From assembly GCA_963850345.1 (NCBI GenBank), contig CAWKKW010000005.1:1054001-1118000 (forward strand): DNA of 64,000 bases. Reading direction: 5' to 3'. This document shows positions 40,007 through 49,233 of this stretch, piece after piece. The stretch comes from CAWKKW01 sp963850345 (GTDB lineage: Bacteria; Acidobacteriota; Terriglobia; Terriglobales; Acidobacteriaceae). The notes under the pieces are model-generated. The model ran no database searches. It had not been told where the DNA came from and was given only the letters and a program-made list of their open reading frames with translations. The position numbers were made by a program, and so were the translations under genes. Every line of letters begins with the position of its first letter. The first letter of the stretch is position 1.

Positions 40007-40789
40007 CTAGGAAGTTCGAGCCCGCTGCACCATCTCTACCAGAACTTTTCTGGCCTCGCCCGGAGTGCCGGCTTCCCGCGGGAATGGAATGCGGGTGCCA
40101 CGCATGCCCTCTGCCGTCTTGAGACGCACATGAAATCCGAGGCGGTCAACTGCCGTCATAGTTGCCTGCTCCGCCTCGATTCCAGCGACGGTGCGACTCA
40201 GCAGAATCAGGGCTTCGTGATGATCGGCGTTCATGTGGCTGAGAATGCCGGCGGCGTGATCGGCCAGCGGATCCGGTTGCGCCTGCGCGTATTCCTGGGC
40301 AGACACCCAGCCCATTACGCCGAAGCCGCCGACGTAATACACGTCAACAACCTGCATGCGGTAGAAGGAGAAGTCTTTGAAGTCGACCCAGTATTTGCTG
40401 TTCTCGTAGCGGCTGAGATAGAGCTCGCGCACCGAAGCGATCTCTCCGTCGGGAACCGTCTCGACGGTACCGACCACGGTCACCCGTGCCGCTCCCAGTG
40501 GATCGCCGCTCGCATCCGGTTGGGTGACGAGCAGGCTGGCGTGCGGATCGGCGACCAGGTTCTGCGTGTGCATGGCCATGGTGCTGATGAGGAACAGCGG
40601 CCTGCCTTCTCCATCGATGGCGAAGGGCATCAGGGAGCCGAAGGGGAAGCCGGGCTGCTTGCGCGACTGGGTGGAGAGGCTGCCGATCCGCTCCAGGTAG
40701 AGAAGCGTGCGAGCCCGCTCCGCATGCGACGGTTCAGGAATGGGAGGGCCGCTGTTCGGTACGCCCGCGTGTTGTCTGGTCGTGGCCAT
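40007..40789 (-). CDS. HugZ/pyridoxamine-phosphate-oxidase-like protein with DUF2470 domain
   Basis: 260 residues. The split-barrel part starts ARTLLYLERIGSLSTQS and contains PFGSLMPFAID, STMAMHTQNL and SLLVTQP. The C-terminal part (ILSHMNADHHEALILLSR) is the DUF2470 domain of HugZ heme-utilisation proteins. Relatives bind heme or flavin; heme degradation is possible but not shown. No heme-transport genes are near. It stands alone between the GT39-like gene and lepB on the same strand. Confidence 0.85.
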   Translation of the reverse strand: MATTRQHAGVPNSGPPIPEPSHAERARTLLYLERIGSLSTQSRKQPGFPFGSLMPFAIDGEGRPLFLISTMAMHTQNLVADPHASLLVTQPDASGDPLGAARVTVVGTVETVPDGEIASVRELYLSRYENSKYWVDFKDFSFYRMQVVDVYYVGGFGVMGWVSAQEYAQAQPDPLADHAAGILSHMNADHHEALILLSRTVAGIEAEQATMTAVDRLGFHVRLKTAEGMRGTRIPFPREAGTPGEARKVLVEMVQRARTS

Positions 40790-40851
40790 GGATAGGGTCC
40801 TCGTTTACCGTTCCGCGAATCTGTCGTTCAGGTTGCGATCGATTCCGCTTC

Positions 40852-41625
40852 TCACTGCACACGGTGCAGCGTTCGGCGCCACCTGGTCTCCGTGAGGAAG
40901 CCCGTGAATTCGTGAAGCGCAAAGCTTGCCTTGTCTGCAAACGCAGTCTTGTCGTTTTCATCTTCAGGGGTGGGGAACGACCAGTACACGAAGAGCGGCC
41001 GCCCGATAAGGTTCTCTCGCGGCACAAACCCCCAGTAGCGACTGTCGAGGCTGCGTGTGCGGTTGTCACCCATCGCGAAGTAGCTGTTCTCCGGAACGAC
41101 CAGATCTTCGCCGCGAACATAGTCTGGCAAGGAAACCGACCAAGCCGCAGTTGCGCCCCTTTCCGGGGATGCCCTTACGGCTGGGAATTCATCGCGGTAA
41201 GAGTCGTAGTTCCCGTCACCGGCCTTCGATGTGGTGGGCTCGGGTTGGGCCACGCCATTTACGTAAAGAGTGCCATTGCGAAGATGGATCCGATCCCCAG
41301 GAACTCCTACCACCCGCTTCACCAGCGTGAGTTGCTGGCCGTCGGACTCAAGGACCGGCTTATGGAACACGATGATGTCGCCGCGACGAACCTCTCGATG
41401 ATGCACAAAGGGAGCCCACGAATCAGCAGACGAAAAGGTGGTTGAATCCGCCAGCACATGGTCCCCAACGAGCAGCGTGCTGGCCATGGATGCAGAAGGA
41501 ATCGCGAAGTTTTGAAAGACGAAGGTGACGGCAAAGAGCAGCGCTACGATCGTACAGAGATTTCCGGCGAGACCCTCCAGAAGCGTCGGGCGGTGCGCCG
41601 ATTCAAATCTCGTTCGATTCTTCAT
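40852..41625 (-). CDS. lepB: Signal peptidase I
   Basis: 257 residues from ATG 41625, taken because MKNRTRFESAHR is followed by the single membrane anchor (IVALLFAVTFVFQNFAI); the frame is open further upstream without support. The catalytic Ser lies in IPSASMASTLLVGD and the Lys in LVKRVVGVPGD, with MGDNRTRSLDSRYWGFV as the third conserved box. It cleaves signal peptides of exported proteins at the inner membrane. The ABC permease gene ends 20 bp upstream, so the two are probably co-transcribed. Confidence 0.93.
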   Translation of the reverse strand: MKNRTRFESAHRPTLLEGLAGNLCTIVALLFAVTFVFQNFAIPSASMASTLLVGDHVLADSTTFSSADSWAPFVHHREVRRGDIIVFHKPVLESDGQQLTLVKRVVGVPGDRIHLRNGTLYVNGVAQPEPTTSKAGDGNYDSYRDEFPAVRASPERGATAAWSVSLPDYVRGEDLVVPENSYFAMGDNRTRSLDSRYWGFVPRENLIGRPLFVYWSFPTPEDENDKTAFADKASFALHEFTGFLTETRWRRTLHRVQ

Positions 41626-41645
41626 CCCGTGTCCCTCTCTGAACT

Positions 41646-42749
41646 TTATTCGTAGGCGAGTGCGTCGATGGGGTCTTTTTGCGCCGCTTTCAAGGCTGGA
41701 TACACGGCCCCAAGCACCGCTCCCACAAACGCAATGATTGTGCCGCGGACAATCCAAACCGAAGTGAGCGAGAAGGAGAAGGTAGGGTGACGCCAATGCA
41801 TAAGCGATCGAATCGCAAAGGTGGCGGCGATTCCCAGGGCGATGCCGACGATCGAAACCAGCACCGTTTCGCGCAACACCACGTTGACGATGTAGCCCTT
41901 CGAAGCACCAAGAGACTTAAGCACACCAATCTCGCGCGTCCGCTCCATGACCGCCGTATACATCGACTGAAAGATCACCATGAAGCCGATGATGACCGCG
42001 ATGGTGATGACGGTATCGAGGGCGACGGTGAAGCCGGGCAGGTGCTCGGGCGTCATCAGCGACATCCACTCCTGCAAGGTTTGCACCTGGTACTGCGACA
42101 TGCCTGAGGTGTCCAGAATTTCTTTGCGGATGAGTTCCTGGTTCTTCACGTCGTCGCTCTTCACGAAGAAGAGGGATGCGTTGTTTTCGCCGCCCATGAG
42201 CGCGCCGAGCGTTTTGATGGGCAGGAACTTGCGGCCACCTTTGCCGTGCTCAACGATGCCGGAGATGCGAAACGAGTGCTTCATGATCGGGATGGTGTCG
42301 CCGACTTTATGGCCCTGATCGGACTTGGCGAAGTAATCGTCAACGATCACATCGTTGGGACCCTGGAAGGGACCGCCCTGCAAAAAGTCAAAGGGCTTGA
42401 GCGCGTTATAGCTGTCGTAATCGATTCCCCAGATGGTCTCAACCGCCGAGCCGGTGGCCAGATTTTGAATGACGGGAGCGGCCACTACGACGTGGGGCAG
42501 CTTATCGATGATGTAAGCAATGCGGGCCGGGACGGGCGCGCCGCTCACCCCGGTAAAGAAGGTGGTATTGGGCGGACGCACGATCATGTCCGCACCCACG
42601 CCTCCGGTACGGGTCTTCTGGTCGCTCACCATGCCCAGCATGATGCCGGCGATGGAGAGAATCATGACCACTTCAATGCCCACCGCGAACACACTGATCA
42701 AGGTGCGGACGGGGCGATGGAGCAGGTTGCCGAGGACGAGCTTATTCAT
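41646..42749 (-). CDS. FtsX/MacB-like ABC transporter permease
   Basis: About 367 residues from ATG 42749 (GGGAAGG upstream), starting MNKLVLGNLLHRPVRTLISV. One N-terminal helix, a large periplasmic domain (about 45-250) and three C-terminal helices with MERTREIGVLKSLGASKGYI match the MacB/FtsX permease family, in which the energy of ATP hydrolysis is transmitted mechanically through the periplasm. No ATPase gene sits next to it, so the ATP-binding partner must be elsewhere. The substrate is unknown; a role in envelope efflux or lipoprotein release is likely. It is followed 20 bp later by lepB. Confidence 0.85.
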   Translation of the reverse strand: MNKLVLGNLLHRPVRTLISVFAVGIEVVMILSIAGIMLGMVSDQKTRTGGVGADMIVRPPNTTFFTGVSGAPVPARIAYIIDKLPHVVVAAPVIQNLATGSAVETIWGIDYDSYNALKPFDFLQGGPFQGPNDVIVDDYFAKSDQGHKVGDTIPIMKHSFRISGIVEHGKGGRKFLPIKTLGALMGGENNASLFFVKSDDVKNQELIRKEILDTSGMSQYQVQTLQEWMSLMTPEHLPGFTVALDTVITIAVIIGFMVIFQSMYTAVMERTREIGVLKSLGASKGYIVNVVLRETVLVSIVGIALGIAATFAIRSLMHWRHPTFSFSLTSVWIVRGTIIAFVGAVLGAVYPALKAAQKDPIDALAYE

Positions 42750-43079
42750 GGTTTCGCCTTCCCTGGTGGTGCTCCGCTGAGCGAGGGTCGGGAATGAACT
42801 CTGAACCATTTCTGCACCACAAATGGTTCATCGAAAGAATCCCGTTGCATCCTCGTTCTCTAAGGGCAAGTCTAACAAAGCGGCGAAAAAGAGCGGTTTG
42901 TGTCTGCAAGCTTCGTTTTGGCAAAGTGCGGCCCGCAACCGGAAGAGGCAAATTGTCGAGGAGAAAAATGACTGCCGAGCAGAAAGATGAGCCAAATTTG
43001 GCCGATTCAGTTTGACGGCTGTGGAAAAACGGACGTATGGTATGAGCAAAACCCCGGCTAACCGTTTCACCCAGGACCG
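42750..43079. promoter_or_regulatory. Divergent intergenic region with candidate promoter for the RodZ-like gene
   Basis: No gene seen in 330 bp. On the plus strand TTGACG (43012-43017), an 18-bp spacer and TATGGT (43036-43041) form a reasonable promoter about 40 bp before the ATG at 43080. No minus-strand promoter for the permease gene was convincing. Confidence 0.35.
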
Positions 43080-43601
43080 ATGAATATGGGTCATTTCGGA
43101 GAAGATCTGCGCAGCGAGCGGGAGTCCCGAGGTATTGCCCTGGCGACAATCGCCGGCGCGACTAAGATCAGCAGCCGGCACTTGGAAGCCCTGGAGAGTA
43201 ATGATTTTCAGAAACTGCCGGGCGGGGTCTTCAACCGCAACATTGTTCGCAGCTACGCGCGCGTTGCGGGCCTGGATGAGGAGGCCTGGGTGCGGCGGTT
43301 TGTGACCGAAACTGCGCCTGCAGACCCACTTACAGAGGAAGATGCGGAGTGGATTCATTTCGCGGAAAACGTGGGCAGGAGCCGCGTCCGGAGTGGTCCG
43401 CGAGCGCCGGTTCGACTGCGCTGGGCTGGTGTGGGCATGCTGGTGGTCTTGTTGGCCGGATTAGGCTGGGTGGTCTGGCGCTACGTTCGCGTCAGGGTGG
43501 CCTCGACCGGGGTGCCGAGTCAAGCAGTGGGCTGCGCGGAAGAGGACCATCCCGTCCCGACTACTGAGGATCTATTCACCGTAGCGGTTCGGATGTCGTA
43601 A
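43080..43601 (+). CDS. RodZ-like helix-turn-helix membrane protein
   Basis: 173 residues. An N-terminal HTH_25 domain (FGEDLRSERESRGIALATIA, then SRHLEALESNDFQKLPGGVF and RSYARVAGL) is followed by one transmembrane helix (VGMLVVLLAGLGWVVW) and a short outer tail. This is the layout of RodZ, the cytoskeletal protein that links MreB to the membrane and helps set rod shape. The periplasmic domain is much shorter than in classical RodZ, so it may be a relative with a different role. It lies just upstream of metK on the same strand. A candidate promoter is described separately. Confidence 0.75.
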   Translation: MNMGHFGEDLRSERESRGIALATIAGATKISSRHLEALESNDFQKLPGGVFNRNIVRSYARVAGLDEEAWVRRFVTETAPADPLTEEDAEWIHFAENVGRSRVRSGPRAPVRLRWAGVGMLVVLLAGLGWVVWRYVRVRVASTGVPSQAVGCAEEDHPVPTTEDLFTVAVRMS

Positions 43602-43683
43602 GTCGCCATTCCCTGCACCCGTCTCGCCGCTCAGCGTATATCTTTGCCGCTGAAGCCGTTGCGTTTGCCGCTGCTCCGCCCCT

Positions 43684-43705
43684 CTAGTACCATTTTGCTA
43701 GTACC
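43684..43705. repeat. Short direct repeat in the metK leader
   Basis: CTAGTACC occurs twice, 14 bp start to start, about 110 bp before metK. It could be an operator. I found no SAM riboswitch signature in this leader. Confidence 0.3.
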
Positions 43706-43808
43706 CGATGTCTCGGATTTGACCTGGCCATAGTTCGCCGGAGTCGACTGGCTTTCCTGGAAGCAATGGTGCCGTCCGCGGCCTAGACACACACTGGAGG
43801 AAGTTACA

Positions 43809-44982
43809 TTGTCCACACGCGACAAGTTTTTGTTTACCTCGGAGTCGGTGACCGAGGGGCATCCTGACAAGATTGCCGATCAGATCTCCGATGCGATTCT
43901 CGATGCTTGCCTGGAACAGGATCCTTATAGCCGCGTAGCCTGCGAAACACTGACGGCCACCGGTCTAGTCGTGATCGCCGGCGAGATTACCACCAAGGCG
44001 TACGTTGACTTTCAATCGCTGGTGAGGGGTACCGTTGCCTCGATCGGCTATGACAATGCTCTCTACGGCTTCGACTCGAATACCTGCGCGGTGATCTCGT
44101 CCATCAACAAGCAGTCGGGCGATATCGCAATGGGCGTGGATACGGGCGGCGCCGGCGACCAGGGCATGATGTTCGGCTTCGCGACCAACGAGACGGAAGA
44201 GTTGATGCCGACACCGATTTCGCTGGCGCACAAGCTTACCAAGCGGCTGACGGATGTGCGGAAGAGCGGGCAGTCGTCCTATCTGCGGCCGGATGGTAAG
44301 AGCCAGGTGACGGTGGAGTACGACGCGAATGGCAAGCCGGTGCGCGTGGACGCTGTAGTCATTTCGACTCAGCACTCCGAGCTGGTTGGCAACGAGGAAC
44401 TGCGCAGCGACATTTTGAAGCACGTGATTCAGGCTGTCATTCCGGCGCAAGTTGCTGGACGAAAACACCAAGTACCACATCAATCCGACGGGCAGGTTTG
44501 TGATCGGCGGACCGATGGGCGACACGGGATTGACCGGGCGCAAGATCATCGTCGACACCTACGGCGGCATGGGCCGTCACGGCGGCGGCGCATTCAGCGG
44601 CAAGGATCCGACAAAGGTAGACCGTTCGGCTGCATACATGGCGCGCTACATTGCTAAGAACATCGTAGCTGCCGGACTAGCGGAGCGGTGCGAAGTGCAG
44701 CTGGCGTACGCGATCGGCGTTGCCGAGCCGGTGAGCGTGCTGGTCGATACGTTTGGCACGGGCACGGTGGATGCCAACGTGTTGCAGGAGCTGGTGCGGG
44801 CCAACTTCAAGCTGACGCCGAAGGGCATCATTGAAAGTCTCAACCTGCGCCGGCCGATCTACAGGAAGACCGCGGCGTACGGCCACTTCGGACGCAACGA
44901 CAGCGATTTCACCTGGGAAGCGACGGACAAGGCTGCCACGCTTCGCGAAGGGGCGCACGCAGGAGCCACGGCGAAGAAGTAG
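43809..44982 (+). pseudogene. metK: S-adenosylmethionine synthetase interrupted by a one-base insertion
   Basis: The TTG start at 43809 has GGAGG nine bases upstream. The first frame carries FTSESVTEGHPDKIADQISD and GAGDQGMMFGFATNET and reaches VIPAQVAG; a second frame then continues KLLDENTKYHINPTGRFVIGG-like sequence to GGAFSGKDPTKVDRSAAYMA and the end. Removing one base from the GCGC at 44445-44448 restores CCG GCG AAG TTG CTG GAC and one 390-residue protein of normal length. The enzyme makes the main methyl donor from methionine and ATP and is normally indispensable, so a sequence error is more likely than real loss. A terminator follows. Confidence 0.9.
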
Positions 44983-45004
44983 CACGCACGAGAGGGAAGT
45001 GAAC

Positions 45005-45037
45005 AAGGGCAGGCCCACACGGGCTTGCCCTTTTTGC
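45005..45037 (+). terminator. Rho-independent terminator after metK
   Basis: A 10-bp GC-rich stem (45007-45016 with 45021-45030, one G-T) and a 4-nt ACAC loop are followed by TTTTTG. It separates metK from ada. Confidence 0.88.
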
Positions 45038-45129
45038 TTTCGTGTTGCGCCGGCAAAGCAGAGAATCGACTTTGACCGCAAGAAGCGGATAGTGAGCAAG
45101 GCGCGCTGCGTCCACTCTTGTCTACAAGG

Positions 45130-46206
45130 ATGGATAACGGCATGGGAACAGCAATGGTTATGGAGAAGACCGGATGGGAACAGGCGTGGCGGCAGGTGGA
45201 GTCGCGCGATGGCAGCGCGCGCTTTCTCTACGGCGTGAGAAGTACGGGCATTTTTTGCAGACCGACTTGTCCGAGCCGCCGACCGGCGCAACAGAACGTC
45301 GTGTTCTTTGAAGACGCGGGCGAAGCGATGCGGGCGGGCTTTCGCGCGTGCCTGCGATGCCAGCCGGCCGGGATGGCAGCGGAAGCTGAGACGCTGGCAA
45401 AGCTGTGCGCATACCTCAAAGACAATGTGGATCGCAAGGTAACGCTGCGGCAGTTGGCCGATTTGGCGGAGGCGAGTCCGTTTACTGTGCAGCGAATGTT
45501 TCAGCGGGTCCTGGGCGTGAGTCCGCAAGAGTATCAGAGAGAGTTACGTATGCAGGGATTGAAGCGGGAGCTTTCGCAGGGGCGGATGCGGGTGACGGAT
45601 GCCATCTATGATGCGGGCTACTCCTCGTCGAGCCGTGCGTATGAGGATGCGCAAGCCAAGCTGGGCATGAGCCCGCGAGCGTTTCGGCAGCGTGGGCAGG
45701 GCGAGCGGATTCGCTACGCGATCGGCGAGTGCGTGCTTGGGCGGATGCTGGTGGCGGCGACAGAACGCGGTCTGTGCGCGGTGTTCCTGGGCGAGAAAGA
45801 TACGAAGCTGGAGTCGGAGTTGCAGAGCCAGTTTCCACAAGCGGAGATGCTGCGCGACGATGCTGGGCTGGCCGGACATTTGTCGCAGGTACTGGCACAG
45901 ATTGCGGAGCATCCCGCGAGCATGGACCTGCCGCTGGACATTCGCGCGACTGCGTTTCAGACGCGCGTGTGGCAGGCGCTGCGCGAGATTCCGCGCGGCG
46001 AGACGCGAAGCTATGCGGAATTGGCGAAGGCGTTGGGTAATGTGAAGGCGGTGCGAGCGGTGGCACGAGCGTGCGCGACCAATCCGGTCTGCGTGGTGAT
46101 TCCCTGCCATCGAGTGATCGGCAGCGACGGTGCGTTAACGGGATACCGATGGGGCATCGAGCGCAAGCAACAGCTGCTCGCGATGGAGAAAGCACCGAAA
46201 ACGTAA
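45130..46206 (+). CDS. ada: Ada-type bifunctional DNA repair methyltransferase/regulator
   Basis: About 358 residues; the frame also opens at a TTG at 45118, and ATG 45142 is possible. The N-terminal zinc domain has four Cys (FCRPTC, ACLRC) and accepts methyl groups from DNA phosphotriesters. An AraC-type HTH follows (LRQLADLAEASPFTVQRMF), then the O6-alkylguanine-DNA methyltransferase with VIPCHRVIG (active Cys). All three parts of classical Ada are present, so it can both repair alkylated DNA and act as the self-inducing activator of the adaptive response. Confidence 0.93.
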   Translation: MDNGMGTAMVMEKTGWEQAWRQVESRDGSARFLYGVRSTGIFCRPTCPSRRPAQQNVVFFEDAGEAMRAGFRACLRCQPAGMAAEAETLAKLCAYLKDNVDRKVTLRQLADLAEASPFTVQRMFQRVLGVSPQEYQRELRMQGLKRELSQGRMRVTDAIYDAGYSSSSRAYEDAQAKLGMSPRAFRQRGQGERIRYAIGECVLGRMLVAATERGLCAVFLGEKDTKLESELQSQFPQAEMLRDDAGLAGHLSQVLAQIAEHPASMDLPLDIRATAFQTRVWQALREIPRGETRSYAELAKALGNVKAVRAVARACATNPVCVVIPCHRVIGSDGALTGYRWGIERKQQLLAMEKAPKT

Positions 46207-46466
46207 CTGCTGTCGATACCAATCGCGGGCGACTTTGTGGCGCGCTAAAGTCTGTTTTAAGTGCACTTTTTGGCAGGCTAGAAGCCATCTGTATGCGCCA
46301 AATTGCACCGTCAATGAGGCATTTCTGGCGTTTTTACCACCGCCGAACGTGCGATCGCTGGTTAGTTTGCGTCTCTATAACCTGCATAATCCAGTTTACC
46401 GGTTATAAGCGCCGGAGACGGCTCGGGCCAGGGCAAGCCTTCGGCGGTGGCCGAGTGATTTGCTGA

Positions 46467-47093
46467 CTATGCGGGTGTGAGCAAACCGGGGAGATGCTTT
46501 CCATCTCGCCTGCCCAAGTGAGTGCTGTCTGCGACGCCGCGATGCGCGAGTTTGGCGTGCCAGAACGCATCCGGACAGACAACGGAGCGCCATTTGCCGG
46601 CGTCGGCTTATTAGGCCTTCGAAGTTGTCGCTGGGATGGATGAAGCTCGGGATCGTTCACGAACGCATTCAGCCAGGGCACCCTCAACAAAACGGAAGAC
46701 ACGAGCGGATGCACCGCACCCTGAAAGAAGACACGGCCAAGCCTCCGGCACGGACGGTGACGGCGCAACAGAAGAAGTTCGATCGCTTCCGCCTGGTATT
46801 CAACTTTGAGCGCCCACATGAAGCGCTGGCGAACGAGACGCCGGGGAGCATCTACGTGCCCAGCACTCGGCTGCTTCCAAGTAGGGTAGCGAGCTTTCAG
46901 TACCCGAGATCGTTCCAGACGAGACATCAGCTGGCACAAAGGCCGCGTTTTTGTGAGCGAGGTATTTCGCAACGAAGAGATCGGGCTTGAACAGATGGAT
47001 GAGGATGTACACCGGGTGTTCTTCCATAACACCGAGCTGGGCGAGTTCAACAGCGCTATGCGGTTCCGGCCAGTGCTTCGAGCTTATATTTAG
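46467..47093 (+). pseudogene. Degenerate IS481-family transposase remnant
   Basis: Three frame segments make up the C-terminal part of an IS481-like DDE transposase. The first reads from about 46467 (VCDAAMREFGVPERIRTDNG, with the second catalytic Asp). The second reads from about 46610 (GWMKLGIVHERIQPGHPQQN, then GRHERMHRTLK with the catalytic Glu). The third reads from about 46925 (WHKGRVFVSEVFRNEEIGL) to a TAG at 47091. The N-terminal third is missing and two frameshifts break what is left, so it cannot move by itself. I could not find terminal inverted repeats. Confidence 0.8.
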
Positions 47094-47106
47094 GCCGGCC
47101 ACCTCG

Positions 47107-47454
47107 TCAGAACGATGCCGCGTACAAGCCAATCAAGACAAGCAGATTTAGCAGAATGGAGAGCGTCACTACCACGACCAAAATCCACTTCGGAGTCCGA
47201 TTGGACAGACCCCTCCGAGCCTGCTTCGTGAACGTCACAATGGCTAGGGTGGTTGCAGTCGGCGCAACTAACAAAAACCATGCACCGAAAACTTCGGCCA
47301 GGTTTGCATGAGGCCAAAAAGGAATCTGCCGATCGATTGGGAACGCGAGAAGAAAGGCTGCAATACCAAGGAAAGTGGGAAGGCACCAAGCGTACACCAA
47401 CCACCCCTTGCTCTCCCCAGAAATCGCGCCATCGGAACTCAGATTCGCATTCAT
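47107..47454 (-). CDS. Small three-helix membrane protein, function unknown
   Basis: About 115 residues from ATG 47454; the frame is open further, with ATGs at 47541 and 47709, and no start has a clear Shine-Dalgarno. Three transmembrane helices are seen (YAWCLPTFLGIAAFLLAFP, EVFGAWFLLVAPTATTLAIV, WILVVVVTLSILLNLLVLIG) with basic loops (KQARRGLSNRTPK) between the last two. I do not recognise the family. It lies 13 bp from the transposase remnant and may have arrived with it. Confidence 0.55.
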   Translation of the reverse strand: MNANLSSDGAISGESKGWLVYAWCLPTFLGIAAFLLAFPIDRQIPFWPHANLAEVFGAWFLLVAPTATTLAIVTFTKQARRGLSNRTPKWILVVVVTLSILLNLLVLIGLYAASF

Positions 47455-47615
47455 TCTCGAGGAGGCAAGTCTTCTGCTCTCCGATGCCTTCAAAATGGTA
47501 ATCGACGAAGCCAGCGATTCTAGATCGTCAAACTTTATCATGTGGTCTGCATTGAAGTTTAAATTGCGACGGCGCCCAAAAACAAGCCATGGAAATGCCG
47601 GGGTATGGAAAGCAT

Positions 47616-47638
47616 GGAAAGCCAAAAAACGGCTTTCC
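47616..47638. repeat. Perfect inverted repeat upstream of the small membrane gene
   Basis: GGAAAGCC and GGCTTTCC form an 8-bp stem with a 7-nt A-rich loop. A second, smaller stem-loop (AAATCCC/GGGATTT) lies at 47660-47676. They flank the end of lhgO territory in non-coding DNA; role unknown. Confidence 0.4.
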
Positions 47639-47793
47639 ACCCTTCCCACACCCCTTGAAAATCCCTTCGGGATTTCGCACATTCCCACGGCTGCGGCTAC
47701 GACTATCATTTATCTGAAGACCGGCAAAGCCCGCCGAAAACCCGCAATCAAAGCCACTCTCACCGCAAGGGGCTTGTAAACCATGTCTCCGGT

Positions 47794-49071
47794 CTAAAAC
47801 GTAAAGGATGTCCCGGTACTCTCAGGTGGAAATGGGGTGGGTTGGCTCTGCCTCTTGAGGACGGAATCGCCTGCTCCATTTTGCACGATGGTGTCGACGA
47901 TGTGTCGCGCGATGGCGAGCGAAGCGGTGGCGGCGGGGGACGGGACGTTGCACACGTGGACGATGCCGGGCGTGTAGACGAAGTAGAAGTCGTCGATGAG
48001 GTTGCCGTCGATGCCGAGTGCCTGGGCGCGGACACCGCTGCCGCCGGGGATCAGATCATCCGCGGTGAGTTCCGGCATGAGGCGCTGAAGCGCGCGGACG
48101 AAGACGGCTTTGCTCCACGACCGGTGATACTCGTCCAGAGACATGCGCCAGTGTCTGGAGGCCATGCGCCAGAAACCGGGGAAGGTAGAGAACTCCAAAA
48201 CATCTGCGACGCGGAACGAAGTTTTGGAGTAGCCCTCGCGTTTGAGAGCGAGCACGGCGTTAGGCCCGGCTTCGACGCCGCCGCCGATGCGCCGGGTGAA
48301 GTGAACTCCCAAGAAGGGGAAGCGAGGATCGGGAACGGGATAGAGCAATCCTTTGAGGTAGTGATGCTTGTCGGCAGCGAGGTCGTAATACTCTCCGCGA
48401 AAGGGCACGATGGTGAGATCGAGTTTGGCGCCAGCCATTCGGCTGATGCGATCGCTGTGCAGACCGGCGCAGTTGATGACCAGACCTGCTTCGAGAGGGC
48501 CCTGCGTGGTTTCGACCAGAGTAAGTGGACCTTTTCGCTGGAGGGCAGTTACTCGATGAGATAGAAGGATTGCGCCACCGCGGGCGACGATCTGTTCGGC
48601 GTATTTTTCGGCGACCTGAGCGTAGTTGACGATGCCAGTACCGGGAACGCGAATGCCGCGGATGCCGGAGGCGTGCGGTTCGATCTCGCGGATGCCTTCG
48701 GCGGTCAGCATCTGCAGGCCGTGCAGGCCGTTGCCGAGGCCCCGCTGATAGAGGGTGTCAAGTTGCGGCAGTTCAGACTCAGTGGTTGCTACGATGACCT
48801 TGCCGCAGATTTCGTAGGGCACGTTGTGTTGCCGGCAAAATCGCAGAAGGGCTTCGACGCCCTCAACGCAGAGACGCGCTTTCAAACTGTCCGGGCGGTA
48901 ATAGATGCCGGAATGGATGACTCCGCTGTTGTGGCTGGTCTGATGAGCGGCGAGGGTTGGCTCTTTTTCCAGGATCGACAGAGAGATATCGGGAAAGCGC
49001 TGGATGAGTTCAAGGCCGGTGGCGAGCCCGACGATACCGCCGCCTATGATCGCAACCGGGTGCTTCGGCAT
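47794..49071 (-). CDS. lhgO: L-2-hydroxyglutarate oxidase/dehydrogenase
   Basis: 425 residues. An FAD Rossmann motif opens the protein (VAIIGGGIVGLATGLELI), then HNSGVIHSGIYY and KARLCVEGVEALLRFC, which are typical of LhgO, and a C-terminal GVRAQALGIDG. A strong GAGGGAA precedes the ATG. It oxidises L-2-hydroxyglutarate to 2-oxoglutarate and feeds electrons to the membrane quinone pool, removing a toxic by-product of 2-oxoglutarate metabolism. No partner genes such as glaH or csiR are adjacent. Confidence 0.92.
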   Translation of the reverse strand: MPKHPVAIIGGGIVGLATGLELIQRFPDISLSILEKEPTLAAHQTSHNSGVIHSGIYYRPDSLKARLCVEGVEALLRFCRQHNVPYEICGKVIVATTESELPQLDTLYQRGLGNGLHGLQMLTAEGIREIEPHASGIRGIRVPGTGIVNYAQVAEKYAEQIVARGGAILLSHRVTALQRKGPLTLVETTQGPLEAGLVINCAGLHSDRISRMAGAKLDLTIVPFRGEYYDLAADKHHYLKGLLYPVPDPRFPFLGVHFTRRIGGGVEAGPNAVLALKREGYSKTSFRVADVLEFSTFPGFWRMASRHWRMSLDEYHRSWSKAVFVRALQRLMPELTADDLIPGGSGVRAQALGIDGNLIDDFYFVYTPGIVHVCNVPSPAATASLAIARHIVDTIVQNGAGDSVLKRQSQPTPFPPESTGTSFTF

Positions 49072-49081
49072 GCTTCCCTCG

Positions 49082-49200
49082 TACTTAGGAGGTTAGCAGT
49101 GGTCGAGCGCGGCTGCACGACCAGGGTGGTTCAACCGGTCGCTCCAGAGATTAGAAGTCGCAGTTACCAGTTAGCCGGGGAAGTTAGCTGCAGGGGTTAG
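49082..49200. repeat. Degenerate AGTTAGC repeats between lhgO and the ADOP permease
   Basis: GGTTAGC, GTTACC, AGTTAGCC, AAGTTAGC and GGGTTAG units are scattered in the 160-bp gap. They match the tract at 34850-34898. Confidence 0.45.
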
Positions 49201-49233
49201 TGGAAGACCGGGCGAGTTCTCGTGGAGGGTGGG

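Noticed and set aside
42742..43358. Overlapping minus-strand frames of about 135 and 176 codons across the region upstream of the permease and the RodZ-like gene
   Set aside because: They are arginine- and serine-rich, have no motif, and are antisense to a well-supported RodZ-like gene.
43602..43808. Possible SAM riboswitch before metK
   Set aside because: The conserved cores of the SAM riboswitch classes I know are absent; only a short direct repeat was seen.
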